Source: Candidatus Thioglobus vulcanius
Lineage (GTDB): Bacteria > Pseudomonadota > Gammaproteobacteria > PS1 > Pseudothioglobaceae
Reading direction: 5' to 3'
Assembly (NCBI GenBank): GCA_910595855.1
Contig: CAJVCJ010000084.1
Location: 1 to 6,014 of the forward strand
Length of the DNA: 6,014 nt
Shown: one piece after another, positions 1-5,658 of the stretch
Numbering within the stretch: position 1 is the stretch's first letter
Layout: each line of letters starts with the position of its first letter
Position numbers and translations under genes: made by a program
Notes under the pieces: generated by a model
Told to the model about the DNA's origin: nothing
The model's input: the letters and a program-made list of their open reading frames with translations, nothing else
Databases searched by the model: none

Positions 1-283
1 AAATCTCAGCGAAACCAGCATCACCAAAATGAATAGCTTCTGACATTAAAAAATGCCAAATATCAACCAACTCAACCCTAGCATTATCAAGATCATGAGG
101 TGCTTCAAGGTCTTTCCAGTGCTTCCAGTTAAATGAATCAATCGCTTCAGCAGCTTCCATATGGATGCAACGTAGCCAAGAAATTTGACGACCCTCTTTA
201 GTGGCACCTTCAGTCCAGATTTCTCCATTAGTGGCGTCATTAAGCTTTTGTTGTAGCTCGAACATTTGTTTAATTTGATTCAT
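1..283 (-). CDS. dut: dUTP diphosphatase, dimeric all-alpha type (N-terminal part, cut by window edge)
   Basis: Reading leftward from ATG at 283, 94 codons are open and run off the window, so the C-terminus is not seen. The protein resembles the dimeric dUTPase family (dUTPase_2, as in Campylobacter), which hydrolyses dUTP to dUMP and pyrophosphate in the cytosol, keeping uracil out of DNA and feeding dTMP synthesis. Visible family features are LQQKLND near residues 10-16, ISWLRCIHMEAAEAIDSF at about 34-51, the WKHWK block at 53-57 and ELVDIWHF at 71-78. E43, E46, E71 and D74 match the acidic Mg-binding set of the all-alpha NTP pyrophosphatase fold. This family is unrelated to the trimeric beta dUTPase. 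The start fits the family N-terminus, but no strong Shine-Dalgarno sequence precedes it. It lies 63 bases downstream of the yedI-like gene on the same strand, so read-through is possible. Confidence 0.88.
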   Translation of the reverse strand, partial: MNQIKQMFELQQKLNDATNGEIWTEGATKEGRQISWLRCIHMEAAEAIDSFNWKHWKDLEAPHDLDNARVELVDIWHFLMSEAIHFGDAGFAEI

Positions 284-306
284 GTTATTTTTTTTGTATA
301 TTTAGG

Positions 307-320
307 TTGTTAATTAACAA
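307..320. repeat. 14-base perfect palindrome between yedI-like gene and dUTPase gene
   Basis: TTGTTAATTAACAA is self-complementary over all 14 bases. It sits just downstream of the candidate TATAAT for the dUTPase gene, where a repressor operator would be expected. It has no loop and no following U-run, so it is not a convincing terminator. AT-rich intergenic DNA yields such palindromes by chance. Confidence 0.35.
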
Positions 321-322
321 TT

Positions 323-351
323 ATTATATAGTGACAGGCCTTTAATTTAAG
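323..351 (-). promoter_or_regulatory. tentative promoter for the dUTPase gene
   Basis: On the minus strand a perfect TATAAT lies at 328-323, about 40 bases upstream of the dUTPase ATG. With a 17-base spacer the -35 position reads CTTAAA (351-346), which matches only three of six consensus bases and overlaps the stop codon of the upstream gene. The region is very AT-rich, so a chance TATAAT is quite likely. The claim rests on the -10 box alone. Confidence 0.25.
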
Positions 352-1264
352 TCTGAAATGGTGTGAGTTTTTTAATGGCAATAATCAATATGCCAACAAC
401 AATAGCAAGTGTTACAGGCGTAATGAAAAATTCCATTATCAGGGGTAATAATAATGGCAGACTACCTCCCAAAGAAGATAAAAAATGTAACTGATCTATA
501 TTGTGCATAATAATGCCGCCACCCACCATTAGCATGGCGATCATACCAATCCAGCCTAGTGTTTTTAATACTTTTGGCATGCCCTTGATAAGCAAAGAGC
601 CAATCACTTGATAGAGTTTATTTTGCTTTTCTTGTAAATAAAAACCCACATCGTCCATCTTGATAATCATACCAACAATACCGTACACTGCAAAGGTAGC
701 GATCAGAGCAACAACAATAAGTACGCTTAGCTGAGTTGCTAGAGGCTCTGTTGCTACTGAAGAGATTGTTAATGCGATAATTTCAATGGATAAAATTGTA
801 TCCGTTCTAACGGCTGAATTAACAGTTGCATCTTCTGCTGCGGTTAAGTCTTGTGTGTCAGGCATACTGTGATCATGGGCATGCTCATGAGCCTTAATAA
901 GTTCTAGCTTTTCAGCTAAAGATTCAGTACCTTCGTAAGCTAAATACGAACCACCCAGAATTAAAATAGGCGCCATAATCCAAGGTGCAAAATAGGTAAT
1001 CAATATTGCAATTGGAATCATGAGTGCTTTATTACGTAAAGATTTTTTGGTAATTTTCCAAATAACTGGCAATTCGCGTTTAGCCGCTGTGTTACTAACG
1101 TATTGTGGAATGGTGGCTGTATCATCGATTAAGATACCCGCTGTTTTGGATAGTGATTTTGCTGTTTGATTGGCAATGTCATCTAAAGAACCTGCAGCTA
1201 CTTTTGTAGCAACCACTGATAAGTCGTCTGCCAAGGCGCCAATATAGCTAATTAAACCTGACAT
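347..1264 (-). CDS. yedI: YedI/DUF808-family multi-pass inner membrane protein
   Basis: This 305-residue protein matches the DUF808 (YedI) family in length and layout; the family's biochemical role is not established. The N-terminus carries the family's Asp-rich amphipathic part (ADDL near 12-15, LDDIA at 27-31, LIDDTA at 45-50), then the conserved RELPVIWKITKKS at 63-75. Hydrophobic segments follow: about 80-110 (probably two spans with Pro-Trp in the middle), about 157-175, about 180-202, a span around the GWIGMIAMLMVGGG stretch, and a long C-terminal hydrophobic region that may hold two spans. A polar loop between the early and later spans holds a His-rich patch (H126, H128, H130, H132), followed by the family's RTDTILSIEI (153-162). 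The ATG at 1264 gives the expected family N-terminus and is preceded by TGGAG (1280-1276) at 11 bases. It transcribes away from the cytidylyltransferase gene, and the dUTPase gene lies downstream on the same strand. The membrane location is inferred from hydrophobicity; family membership is clear. Confidence 0.9.
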   Translation of the reverse strand: MSGLISYIGALADDLSVVATKVAAGSLDDIANQTAKSLSKTAGILIDDTATIPQYVSNTAAKRELPVIWKITKKSLRNKALMIPIAILITYFAPWIMAPILILGGSYLAYEGTESLAEKLELIKAHEHAHDHSMPDTQDLTAAEDATVNSAVRTDTILSIEIIALTISSVATEPLATQLSVLIVVALIATFAVYGIVGMIIKMDDVGFYLQEKQNKLYQVIGSLLIKGMPKVLKTLGWIGMIAMLMVGGGIIMHNIDQLHFLSSLGGSLPLLLPLIMEFFITPVTLAIVVGILIIAIKKLTPFQT

Positions 1265-1275
1265 TTATTTATAAA

Positions 1276-1280
1276 CTCCA
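1276..1280 (-). promoter_or_regulatory. ribosome binding site of the yedI-like gene
   Basis: On the minus strand TGGAG precedes the ATG at 1264 with an 11-base spacer, a little longer than ideal. It is the only purine-rich Shine-Dalgarno candidate near this start and supports it. No convincing -35/-10 pair for this gene was found further upstream; a lone TAAAAT at 1335-1330 lacks a good -35. Confidence 0.5.
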
Positions 1281-1424
1281 TTGAAGAAAAGCATATGAAC
1301 CCCACCTTGATTGAAAGCGTTAAACATTGATTTTAGCAGGAAATAAAAACAAGTGGTTTGTATGGCTGCTACATTCAAATACTAGAAAATTGGGTTAATT
1401 TTATTATCAAAATAAATCTTTAAA

Positions 1425-1486
1425 TTGATTACTATTAGCTTGATTAATCACGAGATTATAAGTCAATAGTTTATACTTCTGATTAC
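1425..1486 (+). promoter_or_regulatory. probable promoter/operator region of the rightward operon
   Basis: This is the right part of the 232-base divergent gap (1265-1496), which otherwise shows nothing recognisable. Two -10-like boxes are present: TATAAG at 1457-1462, with a weak -35 TTAGCT at 1435-1440 (16-base spacer), and TATACT at 1472-1477, with no decent -35. TGATTA occurs at 1426-1431, 1441-1446 and 1480-1485, and GATTA again at 1454-1458. Together TAATC (1445-1449) and GATTA (1454-1458) form an inverted repeat with a 4-base centre. These repeats overlap the candidate promoter and could bind a regulator, but the AT-rich context makes chance repeats likely. Confidence 0.3.
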
Positions 1487-1496
1487 ACTAATAAAT

Positions 1497-2375
1497 TTGA
1501 GTCTTACAATCGTTAAGAAAAAAATAGTAATCACCTATGGAACATTTGACATGTTGCATAGAGGTCATATGAGGCTGCTAGAGCGTGCCAAAGATTTTGG
1601 AGATTATCTGATCGTTGGTGTTACTGATGAAGATTATGATCGTTCGCGGGGCAAGCTAAATGTTGCTCAAAGCACAGAGCAAAGAGTTGATGCTATTAAG
1701 GCAATTGAGTTTGTTGATGAAGTGATTATCGAATCACACAGAAACCAAAAGTCCGAGGATATGGTCAAATACAAGGTTGATACTTTTGCTATTGGTGATG
1801 ACTGGCTAGGTATGTTTGATTACTTAAATAAATACACTCAGGTGGTATATTTACCTAGAACTCAAGGTATATCTAGTACACAACTTAGAAGCGATATTTT
1901 TGGCACTGTGAAACTAGGCATTGCTGACCTTGGTCGCAATACAAAGCAATTTATCGATGAATCTAAATTTGTTTCTAATTTGGATATAAATCAAGTCTAT
2001 TCTCAAGACTCAAAAGCCATGGAAGAGTTTACCAATGAGAGTAATGATGTTGCACATGGATACAACAATTACACTGAATTTTTGGATGGTGATATTGATG
2101 CTGTATATATAAATAGCCAGCCAGATGAGCGCTATACTCTGATCAAAAAAACACTTGAACATGGAAAACACGTGCTGTGTGGAAGACCTTCTGACTTGAG
2201 CGATATACAACGACAGGAGTTGTTTGATTTAGCAAAAAATAAACGCTTAGTTTTTTTATCTGAATTAAAAAAAGACTATCTATCGGCGCTTAATCATGAG
2301 CTTGATGGCTGCGGGTTTAGGTATATGATGGCTGAATTTACCTCGCTAATTCAAAGAGGCTCGGTGAAATCTTAA
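1497..2375 (+). CDS. TagD-like cytidylyltransferase fused to a truncated Gfo/Idh/MocA-type Rossmann domain
   Basis: This 292-residue protein has two parts. Residues about 9-135 are a glycerol-3-phosphate cytidylyltransferase-like domain: YGTFDMLHRGH (14-24) with the HxGH nucleotide motif (H21, H24), IGDDW (99-103) and RTQGISST (121-128), matching TagD's RTEGIST block. Such enzymes join CTP to a small phosphate such as glycerol-3-phosphate, phosphoethanolamine or phosphocholine. Residues about 137-292 resemble the NAD(P)-binding half of Gfo/Idh/MocA oxidoreductases: VKLGIADLGRNTKQFI (138-153), DIDAVYINSQPDERYTLI (199-216) and HGKHVLCGRP (222-231). The glycine motif is degenerate (D144 where Gly is usual) and the catalytic EKP triad reads GRP (229-231). 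The C-terminal substrate domain is absent, with no room for it before the next gene. The oxidoreductase half is probably non-catalytic or structural. The TTG start is chosen because no ATG exists before the HxGH region; no Shine-Dalgarno sequence is seen. Substrate unknown. Confidence 0.85.
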   Translation: MSLTIVKKKIVITYGTFDMLHRGHMRLLERAKDFGDYLIVGVTDEDYDRSRGKLNVAQSTEQRVDAIKAIEFVDEVIIESHRNQKSEDMVKYKVDTFAIGDDWLGMFDYLNKYTQVVYLPRTQGISSTQLRSDIFGTVKLGIADLGRNTKQFIDESKFVSNLDINQVYSQDSKAMEEFTNESNDVAHGYNNYTEFLDGDIDAVYINSQPDERYTLIKKTLEHGKHVLCGRPSDLSDIQRQELFDLAKNKRLVFLSELKKDYLSALNHELDGCGFRYMMAEFTSLIQRGSVKS

Positions 2376-2379
2376 TCAT

Positions 2380-2411
2380 TCAACTTGTTGAGCGCCCATT
2401 GCTAGGCAATG
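2380..2411. other. two adjacent short hairpins in the intergenic spacer
   Basis: Within the 66-base gap between the fusion gene and the aminotransferase gene are two perfect short inverted repeats. TCAAC-TT-GTTGA lies at 2380-2391, and CATTGC-TAG-GCAATG at 2397-2411 has a 6-base stem and 3-base loop. The following bases are A-rich rather than T-rich on the plus strand, so this is not a standard intrinsic terminator. It could be an mRNA processing or stability element, or chance. Confidence 0.35.
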
Positions 2412-2428
2412 ATAAATAATTAAAAAAA

Positions 2429-2434
2429 AGGAAG
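2429..2434 (+). promoter_or_regulatory. ribosome binding site of the class V aminotransferase gene
   Basis: AGGAAG lies 7 bases upstream of ATG 2442. It is the best Shine-Dalgarno sequence in the rightward block and fixes this start. The contrast with the weak or absent sites of its neighbours suggests the aminotransferase may be translated more strongly. Confidence 0.7.
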
Positions 2435-2441
2435 TTAAATA

Positions 2442-3518
2442 ATGTTCGAAGATCACTATATTTTCACACCTGGTCCAGTAAAAATGTCTCAGGAGATATT
2501 GGATATAGGCAGCATGCAAACACCTTATTTTAGAAATCCTGAATTCTCTGAAGTGGTTTATCACTGTGAAAAAGGGTTGATTGATATCGTTAACGCCCCT
2601 GAAGGATCTAAAGTTATATTTTTAACAGCATCAGGCACGGCAGGCATGGAGTCTGTGGTGATGAATCTACTCAATAATGATGATAATGCGCTGGTTGTTA
2701 ATGGTGGAGGGTTTGGTGCCAGATTTGTAGATATTTGCAATACGCATGAAATACCAAATACAAACTTTAAGGTAAAAAACACTAACCTAAGTGATATTGA
2801 CATACTTGCACCAAAGGGCGACTTTAGTGCATTGGTAGTCAATGCACACGAAACCTCGGTTGGATGTTTGTATGACGTAACAGCATTAGGGGGCTACGCC
2901 ACACAACATAACATGCTGCATATTGTTGATGCTATTTCTATGTTGGTTACTGATGATTTAGACATGCAGAAAAGTCATATTGATGTTGTTATCGCTAGCT
3001 CACAAAAAGGTTTTGCTCTACCACCCGGATTGACCATGGTGGTGTTATCTCCTAAAGCAATAGAGAGATTGCAAACTGTAAAATCACTTTACTTTAATTT
3101 TAAAGATTATTTGAGCAATGGTGAAAGAGGTCAAACGCCCTACACGCCTGCTGTTACCATTATGCTTCAATTAGAGGCAAGATTAAAACAGATAGAAAAA
3201 AGAGGTGGAATTTCCCAAAGTATCGCTAGCGCTAAAGAAGTCGCTGAATATTTTAGATCAAGCTTAGAAGGCCTACCCCTAAAGGTTGCAACCTTATTTA
3301 TGCCAAATGCTATGACGGCACTAACCCCAACAGATGGCAAATCAGCACTCGATATTGTCAATGATCTAGAGCGTAACTATAAAGTGATGGTATGCCCTAA
3401 TGGTGGTGATGAGCGGGAAACTATATTTAGAGTGTCGCACATGGGTGAGGTGGATAAAGCTTATACAGATGTGCTTATAGATGCCTTGTTTGATTATTAC
3501 AAAGTGAGCAGAAACTAA
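2442..3518 (+). CDS. class V PLP-dependent aminotransferase (PhnW / serine-pyruvate / alanine-glyoxylate type)
   Basis: A full-length 358-residue fold-type I PLP enzyme. Family landmarks in order: FTPGP near the N-terminus (8-12), the cofactor phosphate-binding loop SGTAGME (64-70), NGGGFGARF (87-95), HETSVG (136-141), VDAIS with D163 contacting the pyridine nitrogen, and the Schiff-base lysine in SSQKGF (K189) followed by LPPGL. These are the hallmarks of the group containing 2-aminoethylphosphonate transaminase PhnW, serine-pyruvate and alanine-glyoxylate aminotransferases. All catalytic residues appear intact, so an active cytosolic transaminase is expected. Substrate cannot be told from motifs. 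Its position between a cytidylyltransferase fusion and a LicD gene (3 bases to the latter) suggests that it makes or converts the amino group of the ligand that is activated and transferred, for example an amino alcohol phosphate or aminophosphonate; that is inference. A housekeeping serine/alanine-glyoxylate role is the alternative. Confidence 0.85.
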   Translation: MFEDHYIFTPGPVKMSQEILDIGSMQTPYFRNPEFSEVVYHCEKGLIDIVNAPEGSKVIFLTASGTAGMESVVMNLLNNDDNALVVNGGGFGARFVDICNTHEIPNTNFKVKNTNLSDIDILAPKGDFSALVVNAHETSVGCLYDVTALGGYATQHNMLHIVDAISMLVTDDLDMQKSHIDVVIASSQKGFALPPGLTMVVLSPKAIERLQTVKSLYFNFKDYLSNGERGQTPYTPAVTIMLQLEARLKQIEKRGGISQSIASAKEVAEYFRSSLEGLPLKVATLFMPNAMTALTPTDGKSALDIVNDLERNYKVMVCPNGGDERETIFRVSHMGEVDKAYTDVLIDALFDYYKVSRN

Positions 3519-3521
3519 CCT

Positions 3522-4298
3522 ATGAGTAATATAAGTCAAAATACGCTAAGAAAAGCTCAATTGATTATTTTAGATATGTTGATTGAATTTGATGCTATTT
3601 GCAAAAAACATAATTTGAGCTATTGGCTAGATTCAGGCACCCTGCTAGGCGCTGTCAGATATCAGGGATTTATTCCTTGGGATGATGACATTGATCTATC
3701 TATGCCGGTTGAAGATTATAAAAAATTTAAAGATATTGCATCAAGCGAGCTATCTGATAGTATTTTTTTCCAAACTAAAGAGTCAGATAAGAATTTTAAA
3801 TTTGATTATATAAAGCTTCGCTCAAATAAGGCTGACATAGTGGAATTTCATGAAAAAGACAGGGATATTCAGTACCACCAAGGTGTGTTTGTTGATATTT
3901 TCCCCATGTTAAGTATTGATAACACACCAAAAAATCAAGCTTTTTATAGTGATACATTGGAAAAAATTCGTTCGTTTTCCTCTATTAGTCTGCATACACC
4001 AAACGGTATAGACAGTCCGGATAAGCGTAAAGCGCTTATCAATGAGTTAGACTGCTTGCACAAAGAGTGGAGTAGCGATACATCAAAAATAATATATGGC
4101 GGTGAGATGCCAGATGTTTCTGCCTGGTTTGATCTAGGCAAGGTACTTCCATTGAAAAAATTAGAGTTTGAGGGGATTGAATTTCCCGTTCCAAATGATT
4201 GTCATCATTATCTAACTGAAATATATTCATCTAACTATACCAAGACGCCACCTAAAGAAAAAAGAAAAACACATGCATTTAATATAGAGATAAATTAG
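3522..4298 (+). CDS. licD: LicD-family phosphocholine/phospho-ligand transferase
   Basis: 258 residues, usual for LicD. This nucleotidyltransferase-fold family moves phosphocholine or related phosphorylated groups from CDP/CMP carriers onto LPS, teichoic acid or capsule sugars at the cytoplasmic face of the membrane. Diagnostic motifs are clear: YWLDSGTLLGAVR (34-46) and the acidic metal-binding FIPWDDDIDL (50-59), followed by DYKKF. A central YIKLRSNKADIVEF...GVFVDIFPM region and a C-terminal P-x-D-x-x-x-YL...YSSNYTKTPP...KR block are also typical. No signal peptide or membrane span is seen. The gene begins 3 bases after the aminotransferase stop and ends 6 bases before pxpA, so translation is probably coupled. 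Shine-Dalgarno is weak. With the upstream CTP-dependent enzyme, the probable donor is a CDP-linked small molecule, but donor and acceptor are not defined. An 8-base-stem inverted repeat at 4020-4040 lies inside the gene and is probably incidental. Confidence 0.9.
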   Translation: MSNISQNTLRKAQLIILDMLIEFDAICKKHNLSYWLDSGTLLGAVRYQGFIPWDDDIDLSMPVEDYKKFKDIASSELSDSIFFQTKESDKNFKFDYIKLRSNKADIVEFHEKDRDIQYHQGVFVDIFPMLSIDNTPKNQAFYSDTLEKIRSFSSISLHTPNGIDSPDKRKALINELDCLHKEWSSDTSKIIYGGEMPDVSAWFDLGKVLPLKKLEFEGIEFPVPNDCHHYLTEIYSSNYTKTPPKEKRKTHAFNIEIN

Positions 4299-4304
4299 AA
4301 AAAA

Positions 4305-4982
4305 ATGATAATCAATTGTGATCTTGGTGAATGTTTAACGCCTAATCTTGATGCAAATATCATGCCACTCATTGGCATGGCTAATATTGCTTGTGGCGGG
4401 CATGCCGGCAATGATCAAAGTATGGTTGATGCGATTAGGTTGGCTGTCAATAATAACGTTAGCATTGGGGCGCATCCAAGTTACGCTGATCAAGAAAATT
4501 TTGGCCGTGTTAGTCACACCCTATCAGAGGGTGAATTATTTGATTTAATCCATACCCAAGTAATGCATTTTCAAAATCTTTGCCATCAGAATGGTGCAAC
4601 TTTAGAATACATAAAGCCTCATGGTGCTTTGTATCATGACATGACTCATCAGCCATCTGTGCTTGGTGTCATGTGTAAAGTGATTGAATCAATTGATTCA
4701 AATTTAACTTTGGTGGTGCAAGCTGGCAATGAAGATCATTTTAAAAAATTCGAAAATAATCAACATGGTGGATTTTTGCGAGAAGTGTTTGCTGATCGAG
4801 CTTATGATGGGTTGCACCTGGTCTCAAGAACAGAAAAAAATGCCGTTTTAAGTGATGCTGACCGTATTATTGAGCAATTTTGGCGGTTTAGTAGCAACAC
4901 TGCACATAAAATTGATACAATTTGCTTTCATAGTGATAATCCAGCCTCTGTAGAGGCGCTTATAAGGCTTAAAAATGCATAA
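4305..4982 (+). CDS. pxpA: 5-oxoprolinase subunit A (LamB/YcsF family)
   Basis: PxpA works with PxpB and PxpC in the cytosol to open 5-oxoproline to glutamate at the cost of ATP, clearing a damage product formed by glutamine/glutamate cyclisation. Family motifs are plain: NCDLGE (4-9), ANIACGGHAGN (26-36), IGAHPSY...ENFGR (54-68), KPHGALYH (104-111), EVFADRAYDG (160-169) and ICFHSDNP (206-213). At 225 residues it is shorter than the usual 244-257. The loss lies between the helix around 185-195 and the C-terminal strand, and the usual CxHGD reads CFHSD (207-211). HAGD likewise reads HAGN (N36). The core active-site Asp/His motifs are kept, so function is likely but not assured. The ATG follows the licD stop by 6 A-rich bases without a clear Shine-Dalgarno sequence. 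It overlaps pxpB by 8 bases. Confidence 0.9.
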   Translation: MIINCDLGECLTPNLDANIMPLIGMANIACGGHAGNDQSMVDAIRLAVNNNVSIGAHPSYADQENFGRVSHTLSEGELFDLIHTQVMHFQNLCHQNGATLEYIKPHGALYHDMTHQPSVLGVMCKVIESIDSNLTLVVQAGNEDHFKKFENNQHGGFLREVFADRAYDGLHLVSRTEKNAVLSDADRIIEQFWRFSSNTAHKIDTICFHSDNPASVEALIRLKNA

Positions 4983-5658
4983 AATCATTCTGGCGGGGGA
5001 GAGTTCAATACTCATCTACTTTGGCGATAAGATTGATACCTCGTTGCCTGAAAATATCGCAAATTTTTCAAATGAGCTAAAAAATCAATATTCTGAGTTA
5101 ATTATTGATCTAACGCAATCTTATACATCATTATTGGTAAATTATGACTTGAGTAAAATTGATTATTCAAAGTTTTCAGACAAAGTGGAAGTTTTATTAA
5201 ATAATTTTCAATTTTCAGATTCAGTCAAAGCGCCCAACATAATTCATATTCCAGTCTATTATGGTTTTGAAACAGGGCTGGATTTAGAAAGACTACTCTC
5301 GGAGAGAGATCTGAGTTTGGATGAGTTTATCGACATTCATAGTACTGGCGAGTATTTAGTGCATGCAGTTGGTTTTAGCCCTAACTTTGCTTTTTTAGGT
5401 CAAGTGGATGAGCGTATTCAAGCACCTCGTTTAGCCACACCAAGAATCAAAATTCCGGCTGGCAGTGTTGGTATTGCTGATTATCAAACAGCCATATATC
5501 CAACCGATTCATCTGGTGGTTGGAATATTGTGGGTAGAACACTACTAGACCTGTCGCTTAACAATTCTGACAATTTAGATAAATTTAAAACCGGTGACAA
5601 GGTGGCATTCTATCCGATTACGCGAGATGAATATTTATCAAACGGCGGCAAACTATGA
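4975..5658 (+). CDS. pxpB: 5-oxoprolinase subunit B (KipI / AHS1 family)
   Basis: The 227-residue protein fits PxpB/KipI (E. coli PxpB is near 218). The N-terminal half carries the family pattern with YTSLLVNYD (50-58). The C-terminal half holds HIPVYYGFETGLDLE (91-105), IHSTGEYLVHAVGFSPNFAFLG (121-142), APRLATPR (150-157), IPAGSVGIADYQTAIYP (160-176) and SGGWNIVGRT (180-189), ending in the GDKVAFYP barrel strand. Two usually conserved positions differ: GFxPGF reads GFSPNF (N137) and the TPGGW turn reads SSGGW (179-183). PxpB forms a complex with PxpC that handles the phosphorylated intermediate or ATP part of the 5-oxoprolinase reaction; the B. subtilis homologue KipI was first described as an inhibitor of the sporulation kinase KinA. 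The start overlaps the end of pxpA by 8 bases and the stop overlaps the pxpC start (ATGA), so the three are translationally coupled. Confidence 0.92.
   Translation: MHKIILAGESSILIYFGDKIDTSLPENIANFSNELKNQYSELIIDLTQSYTSLLVNYDLSKIDYSKFSDKVEVLLNNFQFSDSVKAPNIIHIPVYYGFETGLDLERLLSERDLSLDEFIDIHSTGEYLVHAVGFSPNFAFLGQVDERIQAPRLATPRIKIPAGSVGIADYQTAIYPTDSSGGWNIVGRTLLDLSLNNSDNLDKFKTGDKVAFYPITRDEYLSNGGKL

Noticed and set aside
46..240. 64-codon open frame on the minus strand overlapping the dUTPase region
   Set aside because: It is a different frame from the clear dUTPase reading that starts at 283; its translation has no family features.
1265..1496. Divergent gap as possible small RNA gene or attachment site
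   Set aside because: No strong hairpin with T-run, no direct repeats flanking a gene block, and no tRNA-like sequence could be seen.
2340..2441. Frameshift hiding the missing C-terminal domain of the fusion protein
   Set aside because: Only 66 bases separate the stop from the next gene, far too few to encode the absent ~170-residue domain, so a simple frameshift cannot explain the truncation.
2376..2564. 62-codon minus-strand open frame across the spacer and aminotransferase start
   Set aside because: It lies antisense to a well-supported gene, with no Shine-Dalgarno or recognisable protein features.
2561..2842. 93-codon minus-strand open frame within the aminotransferase gene
   Set aside because: Antisense shadow of a conserved PLP enzyme; residues show no domain signature.
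2442..3518. Assigning the aminotransferase as PhnW and the locus as a phosphonate pathway
   Set aside because: Motifs fit the wider class V group equally, and no PepM, phosphonopyruvate decarboxylase or phosphonatase gene is visible in the window.
4020..4040. Perfect 8-base inverted repeat with 5-base loop inside licD
   Set aside because: It lies within coding sequence, has no T-run after it, and one such stem is expected by chance in a window of this length.
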